From Streptomyces sp. NBC_01262 (GTDB taxonomy: Bacteria > Actinomycetota > Actinomycetes > Streptomycetales > Streptomycetaceae): a stretch of DNA of 64,000 bases. The notes below the pieces were generated by a model. It was given only the letters and a program-made list of their open reading frames with translations. It was not told where the DNA came from and did no database searches. The stretch spans positions 1,426,001 to 1,490,000 of the forward strand of contig NZ_CP108462.1 in the NCBI RefSeq assembly GCF_036226365.1, read 5' to 3'. The position numbers were made by a program, and so were the translations under genes. Positions 46,988 through 55,380 of this stretch are shown in pieces; positions within the stretch are counted from its first letter, which is position 1; every line of letters begins with the position of its first letter.

Positions 46988-47839
46988 TCAGTACGGCAGG
47001 AACTCGTCCCGTGTGGCGTCCTCCGGGTCGAAGTCCGCCGGGAGCCCCTCGAATTGCGGCTCCCGCTTCTGCGTGAAGCTCGCGACACCCTCCCGGAAGT
47101 CCGCCGATCCGGCGAAGAACTCCATGGCCGAGTAGCTGCGCCGCAGCGCCCCGGTGAAGTCGCGGTCGAGGTCGCCGTAGACCTGGTGGCGTACGACGGC
47201 CATGGCGCGCGGCGAGCAGTTGCGGGCGACGTCGCGGGCGTAGGCGCGGGCCTCGTCCAGCAGGTCGCCGGGCTCGACGACGCGGCTGACCAGGCCGAGC
47301 GCCTTGGCCTCGTCGGCGTCGAAGGTGCGGCCGGACAGCAGCAGGTCGAGTGCGTTCTCCAGGCCGATGACACGGGGCAGGACGTAGGCCAGGTTGTACT
47401 CGGCGGCCAGGCCGCGCCGGGTGAAGGCGGTGGTCATCCGGGCGCCGCGCGCGGCGAAGCGTATGTCGCAGATCAGCGCCTGGACGAGGCCGATGCCGGC
47501 GCAGGCGCCGTTGATGGCGGCGATCATGGGCTTGGGCATCGCGCGGCGGCTGTACATCGGGACGCGCTCGCTCAGGTTGAGCGACTGTCCGGGCTGCGAG
47601 TTCTGCTCCAGGCGCTGGACGTCCATGCCGGGGCAGAAGGCCCGGCCCGCGCCGGTGACGATCACGACGCGTACGGCGGGGTCGGCGGCGGCCTCGTCGA
47701 GTACGGCGAAGAACCGCCGCTCCATGGGGATGCTCCAGGCGTTCTTCCGCTCGGGGCGGTTCAGGGTCACGGTGGCGACCCCGTCCTTGTCGGTCTCGTA
47801 CAACACCAGGTCCTCGTCAATCGCTTCCATCGCTTCCAT
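46988..47839 (-). CDS. Enoyl-CoA hydratase/isomerase (crotonase) 2
   Basis: A 283-residue crotonase with AFCPGMDVQ and INGACAGIGLVQALICDIRF as oxyanion strands and Glu in RRGLAAEYN near the catalytic position. The C-terminal FTQKREPQFEG helix is usual. Two nearby ATG codons (47839 and 47830), in a tandem GATGGAAGC repeat, could start it. It is divergent from crotonase 3. Confidence 0.9.
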   Translation of the reverse strand: MEAMEAIDEDLVLYETDKDGVATVTLNRPERKNAWSIPMERRFFAVLDEAAADPAVRVVIVTGAGRAFCPGMDVQRLEQNSQPGQSLNLSERVPMYSRRAMPKPMIAAINGACAGIGLVQALICDIRFAARGARMTTAFTRRGLAAEYNLAYVLPRVIGLENALDLLLSGRTFDADEAKALGLVSRVVEPGDLLDEARAYARDVARNCSPRAMAVVRHQVYGDLDRDFTGALRRSYSAMEFFAGSADFREGVASFTQKREPQFEGLPADFDPEDATRDEFLPY

Positions 47840-47938
47840 CGCTTCGCTCGCTCCTCGTCTGGCGCGGGATACATAGAGAGAGGTACATTTAGTTAGACCA
47901 TTAAGCTACAGGGCAATGGAGCCGGAGGCGACTGTCAC
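47840..47938. promoter_or_regulatory. Divergent promoter between two crotonase genes
   Basis: A 99-bp gap with an AT-rich centre (TTTAGTTAGACCATTAAGC, about 47888-47906) in an otherwise GC-rich sequence. Placement suggests a shared operator; no perfect palindrome. Confidence 0.35.
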
Positions 47939-48721
47939 ATGTACGACCTGCCCGCCGACCTCGTCGTGACGGCCGACGGCCCGATCCGGCTGGTGGAGCT
48001 GAACCGCCCCGACCAGCTCAACTCCACCAGCGAGGAGCTGCACACAGCCCTCGCCGGGGTCTGGGACGCCATCGCCGCCGACCCCGGCGCCCGGGTGGTC
48101 GTCCTCACCGGACGGGGCCGGGCCTTCAGCGCCGGCGGCAACTTCGACGTCATGACCCGCGTCCAGACCGAGCCCGCCTTCCGCGACCAGAACGTCACCG
48201 AGGCCCGCCGCATCATCACCGGCATGCTCCGCTGCCCCGTCCCCGTCATCGCCGCCGTCAACGGCCCGGCGGTCGGCCTCGGTTGCAGCCTCGCCCTGCT
48301 CAGCGACCTCGTACTCATCGCCGAGGGCGCACACATCGCCGACCCGCACGTCCAGGTCGGCCTGGTGGCCGGTGACGGCGGCGCGCTCGTGCTGCCGCTG
48401 CTGGTCGGGCTCGTACGGGCCAAGGAGCTGCTCTTCCTGGGCGAGCGGGTGAGCGCCGAGGACGCCGTACGCCTGGGCATCGCCAACCGGGTGGTCCCCG
48501 CCGACAAGCTCCTGGACGAGGCCATGGACCTCGCCCGACGGCTGGCCGCGCTGCCCGCCCAGGCCCTGCGCGACACCAAACGGGCGGTGAACCTCCACGT
48601 GGAGCAGGTCATGGGCAGCGTCGGGGAGGCCGCGCTGCTCGCCGAGCGGGAGAGCATGCACTCCGCCGAGCACATCGCGATCATCGACCGGATCCGGGCC
48701 AAGACCGGGAACAGGGCATGA
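47939..48721 (+). CDS. Enoyl-CoA hydratase/isomerase (crotonase) 3
   Basis: A 260-residue crotonase with AFSAGGNFDVM and VNGPAVGLGCSLALLSDLVLIA. ATG at 47939 is preceded by GGAGGCG. Its stop overlaps the next SDR by 4 bp (ATGA), so hydration and oxidation of the same intermediate are probably coupled. Confidence 0.92.
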   Translation: MYDLPADLVVTADGPIRLVELNRPDQLNSTSEELHTALAGVWDAIAADPGARVVVLTGRGRAFSAGGNFDVMTRVQTEPAFRDQNVTEARRIITGMLRCPVPVIAAVNGPAVGLGCSLALLSDLVLIAEGAHIADPHVQVGLVAGDGGALVLPLLVGLVRAKELLFLGERVSAEDAVRLGIANRVVPADKLLDEAMDLARRLAALPAQALRDTKRAVNLHVEQVMGSVGEAALLAERESMHSAEHIAIIDRIRAKTGNRA

Positions 48722-49494
48722 CCGCCGGGACGGAAACCGAGTTCGCCGGCCGCACAGCCCTCGTCACCGCCGCCGCCGGCCAGGGCATCGGCCAGGCAGT
48801 CGCCCGCCGCCTCGCCGCGGGCGGCGCCACCGTCGTCGTCACCGACATCCACCCGGGCCGCACCGAGAAGGTGGCCCGCGCCATCGCCGCCGACCATCCC
48901 CGGGCCACCGTCATCGGCCTCCCCCTGGACGTCGGCGACCGTGACCGCATCGACCAGGTCGTCGACGAGGTCACCGCCGCCCTCGGCCCCATCCGGATCC
49001 TCGTCAACAACGCCGCGATCAACGTCCTGGGCCCGATCTTCGACTACGACCCGGCCGCCTGGGACTGGGTCGTACGCGTCAACCTCACCGGCCCCTGGTA
49101 CCTCTGCCGCCGCATCATGCCCCTCATGCGCGACGCGGGCGGCGGCGCCATCGTCAACATCGGCACCTACGCCCCCGACATCGGCGGCGCCGGCATCGAG
49201 GCCCCCTACGCCGTCACCAAAGGCGGCCTCAACGTCCTCACGCGCAGCTGCGCCCACGAGGGCGGCCCGCACGGCATCCGCTCCAACTGCGTGTCCATGG
49301 GCATGGTACGCGGCACCAAGTTCGTCGACGACCACCCCGAGCTGCGCGAACTCCCCGACACCCTGGGCCCGCTGGGCGAGCTGCCGCACGCGGACGACAT
49401 CGCGGAGGCGGTCGCCTTCCTGGCGTCGGACCGGGCGCGGTTCGTCACGGGCGAGATCGTCAACGTGTCGGGCGGGTCGTACATGCGGAACTAG
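48718..49494 (+). CDS. SDR-family oxidoreductase
   Basis: A 258-residue SDR. The cofactor loop is written TAAAGQGIGQAVA, with VVTDIHPG after beta-2, NNAAINVLG, and YAVTK for Tyr/Lys. The active-site Ser position appears within NIGTYAPDIG, where Thr is present instead. Coupled to crotonase 3. Confidence 0.9.
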   Translation: MTAGTETEFAGRTALVTAAAGQGIGQAVARRLAAGGATVVVTDIHPGRTEKVARAIAADHPRATVIGLPLDVGDRDRIDQVVDEVTAALGPIRILVNNAAINVLGPIFDYDPAAWDWVVRVNLTGPWYLCRRIMPLMRDAGGGAIVNIGTYAPDIGGAGIEAPYAVTKGGLNVLTRSCAHEGGPHGIRSNCVSMGMVRGTKFVDDHPELRELPDTLGPLGELPHADDIAEAVAFLASDRARFVTGEIVNVSGGSYMRN

Positions 49495-49589
49495 ACCGTA
49501 ATGATGGGCACAGGTGTTCCCCCATGGTCTAGGATCGCGCAGCGCATTGGGGCGCGCATCCGACTGTGGGGCGGGGCGGGGACGAGCAC

Positions 49590-50273
49590 GTGACCGAGGA
49601 CTTGGCAATACCCGGCAAGGGCGGCAGGAGCGAGGTCGCTCAGGTCGCGGCAGCACTGGTGGTCGTCGGGAGCGTCATCGCTGTGCTGTGGGGGCTGAGC
49701 GTCTTCGACAAGTCCTCGGCGCGCAGCGAGAAGCCGGCCGCGTGCGAGGCGCGCAAATCCACGGACTCGCCCGAGTATCCGATGTTGTGCGCCGCGCTCA
49801 ACCGCCCCGATCTGCCGACGTTGCTGGGCACGCCGAGTGAACATGTCTCCGTCGCACAGTCCGGGGGCGGACCGTTCACCTACGCGGACGGGACGAAGGA
49901 GTACGACGCGTCGGCGGAGGTGCAACTCGGGTCCGTCAATGTGCGGATCACCGACAACGGCGATATGTCGGTCAAGGACTTCGCCGACTTCGCGAGCTCG
50001 TCGGCCGCGTCGACCTCGGTTCTCGGCCACGACTCGGTGACGTACTCGGACCACACGATGGCGATCAGCTTCAACTTCGGCGGCGGCCAGTCCAGCACCG
50101 GGACCGGCGGCATCGCGCGGCACCTCGTCGTCGCGAAGAACCCCAAGGGTGGCGGCGGGTCCTTCGAGATCGCCATCTGGCGCCAGGACGACATGACCCC
50201 GGACGACGCGGCGCTGTTCCGGATCGCCGAGAAGGTGCTGCCGACGGTCCAGGGCTGGGTCACGGGACCGTAG
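49590..50273 (+). CDS. Membrane-anchored protein of unknown function
   Basis: A 227-residue protein with one N-terminal helix (AQVAAALVVVGSVIAVLWGL, about 18-37) and an outside domain with two Cys (AACEARK and MLCAALN) that may pair. I do not recognise the family with confidence; it resembles anchored proteins common in Streptomyces. GTG at 49590 (CACGTGACCGAG) is chosen to leave a short cytosolic tail. It lies between the SDR and a secreted repeat protein and seems unrelated to the CoA pathway. Confidence 0.7.
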   Translation: MTEDLAIPGKGGRSEVAQVAAALVVVGSVIAVLWGLSVFDKSSARSEKPAACEARKSTDSPEYPMLCAALNRPDLPTLLGTPSEHVSVAQSGGGPFTYADGTKEYDASAEVQLGSVNVRITDNGDMSVKDFADFASSSAASTSVLGHDSVTYSDHTMAISFNFGGGQSSTGTGGIARHLVVAKNPKGGGGSFEIAIWRQDDMTPDDAALFRIAEKVLPTVQGWVTGP

Positions 50274-50400
50274 AACGCGCGTCGGCCTACGCAGTGGTCG
50301 AAGTGATGGACCGAATTCCGCACAACCCAGGCGGCGGGTGGGCTGTCCAACGAAGTACTCGCGGCGATGCCGTCCCAGTTCTTCGAAGGGTTGATCCATC

Positions 50401-51237
50401 ATGCACATGTACAGGTTACTGAGCGCCTCCACCGCGTTGGCCCTCGCGTCCGGCGTGGCCCTGCTGGCCGCGTCCGCTCCGACCGCGCAGGCGGCGGCCC
50501 GCACGGCGACGGCGAGCGTCGACAGCGGCAACATCGTGCAGTACGCGGCCGCTCCCGGCCAGGTGAACCACGTCTGGATCAGCACGAAGTACATCGGCGT
50601 CGACCCCGGCGACAACTCCTACACGGTCACCGTCAAGGACCGCGTCGACATCACCGCGGGCAGGTACTGCGCCTACCCCGACCCCGGCGACCACCGTGTC
50701 GTGACGTGCACGAGTCCGGGCCACGGCGACTCCTACGACGGCGACGCCTTCCAGGTCCTCCTCGGCGACCGGAACGACACACTGGCGGTCGACCCGGCCA
50801 GCTCCCTCTCCAGCGCGATCGCCGGGGGCTCCGGCAACGACACGATCTGGGGAACCGGCTACGACGTGCTCTACGGCCAGGGCGGCAACGACCGCCTCAA
50901 CGGCGGCGGCGGCATCTGGGGCCTGGGCTCCTTCGGCGGCGCGGGCAACGACCTGCTCAGCGGCTGCTCCTCCGTGTGCCACGGCGGCTCCGGCAACGAC
51001 ACCCTCTACGGCACCGACCGCCAGGCCAACGCCCTCTACGGAGACGACGGCAACGACACCGTCTACGGCCGCTCCGGCGCCGACACGCTCTACGGCGGCA
51101 AGGGCAACGACCGTCTGTACGGCGAGCACGGCAACGACCGCCTCTACGGCAACAGCGGCAACGACGTCCTCCACGGCGGCCAGGGCAGCGACACCCTCTC
51201 GGGCGGCCCCGGCCGCGACAAGCTCTACCAGAACTGA
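50401..51237 (+). CDS. Secreted RTX-type calcium-binding repeat protein
   Basis: A 278-residue exported protein. The signal peptide ends near TAQA (about 31). From about residue 145 to the end there are roughly ten nonapeptide repeats of the GGxGNDxLYG type (GGSGNDTLYG, GGKGNDRLYG, GNSGNDVLHG) that form a calcium-bound beta roll. No catalytic domain is visible in the 110 residues before. ATG at 50401; 50407 is possible. Function is unknown, perhaps cell-surface or matrix. Confidence 0.88.
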   Translation: MHMYRLLSASTALALASGVALLAASAPTAQAAARTATASVDSGNIVQYAAAPGQVNHVWISTKYIGVDPGDNSYTVTVKDRVDITAGRYCAYPDPGDHRVVTCTSPGHGDSYDGDAFQVLLGDRNDTLAVDPASSLSSAIAGGSGNDTIWGTGYDVLYGQGGNDRLNGGGGIWGLGSFGGAGNDLLSGCSSVCHGGSGNDTLYGTDRQANALYGDDGNDTVYGRSGADTLYGGKGNDRLYGEHGNDRLYGNSGNDVLHGGQGSDTLSGGPGRDKLYQN

Positions 51238-51247
51238 GCAGCCCGGC

Positions 51248-52360
51248 TCAGATCCCCAGCCGGTCCAGCAACCGCTCGTGGTAGACGGCAGGTCCGCCGA
51301 ACAGCAGCTGCGAGGACTTGGCGCGGCGGAAGTACAGATGTGCCGGGTGCTCCCAGGTGAAGCCGATGCCGCCGTGGACCTGGATGTTCTCCATGGCGGT
51401 GAACATGTACGCGCGGGAGCAGACCACGTGGGCCGTGGCGGCCGCTACCGGGAAGTCCATGGAGCCCTCGGCGGCGAGGCGGGCGGCTTCGCGGGCGGTG
51501 GCTTCGGCGAGTTCGACCTGGACGAGTATGTCGGCGCACTTGTGCTTGACGGCCTGGAAGGTGCCGATGGGGCGGCCGAACTGGTGGCGGGTGCGGGCGT
51601 AATCCGCGCTCGCCTCAAGGCAGCGGCGCGCCCCGCCGGCCTGTTCGGCGGCCAGGGCGACGGTGGCGGTGTCGAGGACGCGGGCGAGAAGGCGGCCGGC
51701 GGCGCCCTCGGAGCCGATGAGGACGGCCGGTACGGAGGCGAATGTGAGGCGGGCGAGGGCGCGGGTGGCGTCGAGGGCGGGCATGGGGTCGGCGGTTAGG
51801 CCGGGGGCGGTGCGGTCGACGGCGAAGAGGGAGGGGCCGGCGGTGGTGCGGGCGATGACGAGGATCAGGTCGGCGGTGGCGCCGTCGAGGACGAAGCTCT
51901 TACGGCCGGTGAGCGCCCAGCGGCCACCGGCCGGGACGGCCCGGGTGGAGACCGTGGCGGCGTCCCAGAGTCCGGTGTCCTCGGCGACGGCCAGGGTCGC
52001 GGTCGTTCGGCCGGAGGCGATGGCCGGGAGGTGGCGGGCGCAGGCGGCGCGGTCGCCGGAGGCGAGCAGGGCCTGGGCGGCGAGGACGACGGTGGAGAAG
52101 AAGGGGGCGCAGAGCAGGACGCGGCCCATCTCCTCCAGGACGACGCCGAGTTCGACGGGGCCGTACCCGTCGCCGCCGTACTCGGCGGGGATGGTGAGGG
52201 CGGGCAGCCGCAGTTGGTCGGCGAGCTGGGCCCAGACGTCGGGGTCGAAGGGCGGGGTGCTGTCCATGAGCTTGCGGACGGCTTCCTCGGAGGACTTGGC
52301 AGCGAGGAAATCGCGTACTGCCGCGCGGAGTTCTTCCAGTTCGGGCTCGGTGCTCGTCAC
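51248..52360 (-). CDS. Acyl-CoA dehydrogenase-like subunit lacking the usual catalytic Glu
   Basis: A 370-residue protein with the acyl-CoA dehydrogenase fold (IPAEYGGDGYGPVELGVVLEE, RTRHQFGRPIGTFQAVKHKCAD). At the C-terminal catalytic site RIYEGT is replaced by RRAKSSQLLFGG, so the Glu base is missing. Such subunits occur in alpha2beta2 enzymes of steroid side-chain oxidation, next to a partner. GTG at 52360 overlaps the stop of the next dehydrogenase by 4 bp, which is the likely partner. Confidence 0.9.
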   Translation of the reverse strand: MTSTEPELEELRAAVRDFLAAKSSEEAVRKLMDSTPPFDPDVWAQLADQLRLPALTIPAEYGGDGYGPVELGVVLEEMGRVLLCAPFFSTVVLAAQALLASGDRAACARHLPAIASGRTTATLAVAEDTGLWDAATVSTRAVPAGGRWALTGRKSFVLDGATADLILVIARTTAGPSLFAVDRTAPGLTADPMPALDATRALARLTFASVPAVLIGSEGAAGRLLARVLDTATVALAAEQAGGARRCLEASADYARTRHQFGRPIGTFQAVKHKCADILVQVELAEATAREAARLAAEGSMDFPVAAATAHVVCSRAYMFTAMENIQVHGGIGFTWEHPAHLYFRRAKSSQLLFGGPAVYHERLLDRLGI

Positions 52361-53631
52361 CGCGTACCTCCGTTGCGCAGTTCGCGGAAGGGCGACCGGC
52401 TGTCGATGGCCGGGTCCTTGGGGAGGCCGAGGACGCGCTCCGCGAGGATGTTCTTCATGATCTCTTCGGTGCCGCCCAGGATGCGCAGGGCTGGGGTGGC
52501 GAGCAGCAGTTCCGACCAGGCGTACGTGCCCCACTGGCCGGTGTCGGCGATGAGGCGGGGTCCGAGCACGTCGGAGACGAAGTGGGCGGCCCTGGTGAGG
52601 TTCTGACCGTACATCAGCTTGGAGACGGACATCTCGGGGCCGGGGGCGACGCCGGCCCGCAGCTTGCGCATGGCGCGGGCGTTGAGGTGGTCGGTGGCCA
52701 TGGCGTCCGCGAGGAGTTCGGCGAGGCGGCCCCGCAGCGCGCGGTCGTCCCAGGTCCAGGTGGCGCGCATGAGGGCGGCGAGGCGGTCGGGGGAAAGGGC
52801 GGCGGAGGCGGGGCCCGCGCCTTCGTTGCCGACGGTGGCGCGCTCGTTCATGAGGGTGGTGAGGGCGACGGTCCAGCCGCCGTGGACCTCGCCGAGGCGG
52901 TGGTCGTCGGGGATCCGGACGTCGGTGAGGAAGACCTCGTTGAAGTCGGCGCCGCCGGTCATCTGGCGTAGCGGCCGGACCTCGACCCCGGGGGCGTCCA
53001 TGGGCACCAGGAAGGCCGTGATGCCGCGGTGCTTGGGCGCGTCGGGGTCGGTGCGGGTGAGGGCGACGCCGATCTGGCTGTGCTGGGCGACGGACGTCCA
53101 CACCTTCTGGCCGTTGAGGACCCAGCCGTCGCCGTCGCCGTCCCGTACGGCCCGGGTCTCCAGGCCCGCCAGGTCGGAGCCCGCGCCGGGTTCGCTGAAG
53201 AGCTGGCAGGCGATGGCGTCGCCCCGGTACATCGCGGGCAGCCAGCGGTCCTTGAGGTGCGGCTGGGCGTGGGCCAGGATCGTCGGGCCGATCATGCCGA
53301 GGCCGACGACGCCGATGGTGCCGGTGTCGGGGACGTCGTACGCGGACTCGATGGCGTCGTACAGCATGTCGTGGACCGGCGTCAGCTCACGGCCGCCGTA
53401 CTGGGCGGGACCGGTGATCCAGCCGAAGCCGTTCTCGTAGCGGGTGCGCTGCCACTGCCTGGCCTCGTCCACGCGGAGCCGCTCGGCCTCGGGGGGCTCC
53501 GCGCTGAAGTAGGCCATGCTGTCGTCGCCCTCGCCCCAGGTGAGGGCGGTGCGGTCGGGGGCCTTGGCGGCGTGGGCGTCGAGAAAGGCGCGCACCTCCG
53601 CCGCGAAGGCCCGCATGTCGTCGTGCTCCAT
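52357..53631 (-). CDS. Acyl-CoA dehydrogenase subunit, partner of 51248-52360
   Basis: A 424-residue acyl-CoA dehydrogenase. QLFSEPGAGSDLA and LNGQKVWTS mark the FAD/acyl site, and RILGGTEEIMKNILAERVLGLP is the C-terminal helix of the FadE26/FadE-type large subunits. It is translationally coupled to the shorter dehydrogenase-like gene downstream, so the two probably form one heterotetramer. Confidence 0.92.
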   Translation of the reverse strand: MEHDDMRAFAAEVRAFLDAHAAKAPDRTALTWGEGDDSMAYFSAEPPEAERLRVDEARQWQRTRYENGFGWITGPAQYGGRELTPVHDMLYDAIESAYDVPDTGTIGVVGLGMIGPTILAHAQPHLKDRWLPAMYRGDAIACQLFSEPGAGSDLAGLETRAVRDGDGDGWVLNGQKVWTSVAQHSQIGVALTRTDPDAPKHRGITAFLVPMDAPGVEVRPLRQMTGGADFNEVFLTDVRIPDDHRLGEVHGGWTVALTTLMNERATVGNEGAGPASAALSPDRLAALMRATWTWDDRALRGRLAELLADAMATDHLNARAMRKLRAGVAPGPEMSVSKLMYGQNLTRAAHFVSDVLGPRLIADTGQWGTYAWSELLLATPALRILGGTEEIMKNILAERVLGLPKDPAIDSRSPFRELRNGGTR

Positions 53632-53652
53632 GGAGCAGGCTCCTCGCTCAGC

Positions 53653-54798
53653 TCAGGTGGAAAGGATGGTCACGGCGGAGACGCCGGGCGCGCCGTAGAG
53701 GTGGGTGTAGCCGACGCGCGGGCTGCCGGGCACCTGACGGGATCCGGCGGTGCCGCGCAACTGCTGGACGATCTCGTGGATCTGGCGCAGGCCGGAGGCC
53801 CCGATGGGCTCGCCGTTGCCGAGCAGGCCGCCGTCGGTGTTGACGGGGAGGCGGCCGCCGATCTCGGTGGCGCCCTCGGCGATGAGGCGTTCCTGCTCGC
53901 CGTCCTTGCAGAGCCCGTTCTCGGCCATGTGGATGATCTCGGACCCGGCGTCGGTGTCCTGGAGCTGGGCGATGTCCACGTCCTCGGGCCCGATGCCGGC
54001 CGCCTCGTACGCGGCGAGCGAGGCGGCGACCGTGGGGCTGGGCACCGGCTCGCCGACCGGCACGGACGGGCTCTGCACCTCGAAGGCGCCGAAGCGGCGG
54101 CTGCGCAGCGCAGTCGCCCGGACCCGCACCGGGCGGGTGGTGTAGCGGTGGGCCTGGTCGGCGCGGCAGAGCACCAGGGCCGCCGCGCCTTCGTTGGGCC
54201 CGCAGTACATGTACTGCCGCAGCGGGTAGTTGAGCACGGGCGAGGCGAGGATCTCCTCGGGCGAGAGCGGGGTACGGCGCCAGGCCTTGTCGTTGGCGGC
54301 GGCGTTGCCGAAGTTCTTGGCGGCGACCTTGGCCAGCGTCTCGTGGGAGATGCCGTGCTCGTGCATGTAGCGGTTGATCTTCATGCCGAAGAAGTGCGTG
54401 GTGAGGAACAGTCCGGTCTGCCCGTACCAGGCGGGGATCCCGGCGACCGACGGGTCGGCGGCGAAGGCGCCACGGGGGTGCTTGTCCATGCCGATGGCGA
54501 TGGTCAGGTCGTGCTCGCCGGTCTCGATGGCGCGGGCCGCCATGGCGACCGCCGTGCCGGCCGTGGCGCAGCCGTTGAACACCCCGCGCAGCGGCAGTCC
54601 GGTCAGGCCGAGCTTGCCGACGACGGCGTCCGGGGTGGCGACCTCCAGGCTGCCGACGTACCCGGCCTGGATCTGCGGCCAGCTCAGACCTGCGTCGGCG
54701 AGGGCCAGGCGTACGGCGTCGGCGCCCATGTCCATCGCGGACTTGTCGCCGAAGCGGCCGAAGGGGTGCAGCCCCACGCCGATGATGACGGCTTCCAT
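53653..54798 (-). CDS. Ltp-type thiolase-fold protein, possible retro-aldolase
   Basis: A 381-residue thiolase-fold protein. Cys is kept (FNGCATAGTA), but the usual HDCFT loop reads QLQDTDAGSE and GHPxGASG reads GEPIGASG, so both His positions are changed. Similar changes occur in lipid-transfer proteins such as Ltp2, a retro-aldolase of cholesterol breakdown that needs a DUF35 partner. Here a DUF35 gene lies immediately upstream with TGATG overlap. ATG at 54798 follows AGGAGG by 4 bp; GTG at 54801 is less well placed. Confidence 0.85.
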   Translation of the reverse strand: MEAVIIGVGLHPFGRFGDKSAMDMGADAVRLALADAGLSWPQIQAGYVGSLEVATPDAVVGKLGLTGLPLRGVFNGCATAGTAVAMAARAIETGEHDLTIAIGMDKHPRGAFAADPSVAGIPAWYGQTGLFLTTHFFGMKINRYMHEHGISHETLAKVAAKNFGNAAANDKAWRRTPLSPEEILASPVLNYPLRQYMYCGPNEGAAALVLCRADQAHRYTTRPVRVRATALRSRRFGAFEVQSPSVPVGEPVPSPTVAASLAAYEAAGIGPEDVDIAQLQDTDAGSEIIHMAENGLCKDGEQERLIAEGATEIGGRLPVNTDGGLLGNGEPIGASGLRQIHEIVQQLRGTAGSRQVPGSPRVGYTHLYGAPGVSAVTILST

Positions 54799-55244
54799 CA
54801 CGCCTCCTGTGCGAGGGCGGTCGCGGGCGCGAACGCGAAGGTCACGACCTCGGTGCCGTCGGGGTCGACGGAGTACGGCACGACGGTGAGGCGCATCTCC
54901 TGGCCGATCACGAGCCGCTCCGGGTCGGGCTCGGTAAGCCGGGCCTCGACGATGACCTCGCCGGGCAGTTCTACGTAGCCCACGGTGAACGGCCGGAAGG
55001 TCTCGGCGGTGTCGTCACCATCGTACGGCGGGGAGGGCGGCCGGAAGTTCTGGGTGGTGAAGGTCCACAGGACGCCCCGGTCGGCCAGCAGCCGCTCGGC
55101 GGACTCCGGGTCGCCGCAGCGCAGGCAGTGGGCGGCGGCCGGGAAGGCGATCAGCCCGCATCCGGCGCACTCCGAGGCGATGAGCCTGGGTTCGGCGGCG
55201 GGCCATGTGAAGAGGCCCTCCGCCACTGGCCTGGGTTCTGTCAT
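54798..55244 (-). CDS. DUF35 zinc-ribbon/OB-fold protein, partner of the Ltp-type protein
   Basis: A 148-residue protein with a rubredoxin-like zinc ribbon (CAGC at about 27-30 and CLRC at about 40-43) and a C-terminal OB fold (FRPFTVGYVELPGEVIVEARL). DUF35 proteins bind and activate thiolase- or hydratase-fold partners. The stop shares its A with the start of the Ltp-type gene. It is divergent from the amidohydrolase gene. Confidence 0.9.
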   Translation of the reverse strand: MTEPRPVAEGLFTWPAAEPRLIASECAGCGLIAFPAAAHCLRCGDPESAERLLADRGVLWTFTTQNFRPPSPPYDGDDTAETFRPFTVGYVELPGEVIVEARLTEPDPERLVIGQEMRLTVVPYSVDPDGTEVVTFAFAPATALAQEA

Positions 55245-55301
55245 CGGTGACGAGCCCTTCCCCTGGAACCGAACGTGACCCTGAACATCTCACTCGACAC
55301 A

Positions 55302-55343
55302 CTACCTATATACAGGTAGACATGTAAACTGTTTAACGGATTC
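55302..55343. promoter_or_regulatory. Dyad and AACGGATTC motif in DUF35/amidohydrolase divergent promoter
   Basis: CTACCT-ATATAC-AGGTAG (55302-55319) is an 18-bp dyad. It is followed by GTAAACTGTTTAAC, a partial palindrome, and TTTAACGGATTC (55332-55343), whose last nine bases AACGGATTC also occur at 58604-58612. Probable operator(s) of a pathway regulator not in the window. Confidence 0.5.
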
Positions 55344-55380
55344 CATCCGAGCCGCGCTCGGCCTACAGGAGGATGCGGAC

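Noticed and set aside
47820..47845. Short tandem repeat GATGGAAGC at the start of crotonase 2
   Set aside because: Only two to three copies, explained by the MEAMEA N-terminus; no sign of a mobile or regulatory repeat.
50820..51230. Possible tandem DNA repeat or CRISPR-like array
   Set aside because: The periodicity is coding: it encodes the RTX nonapeptides, with variable bases and no constant repeat/spacer pattern.
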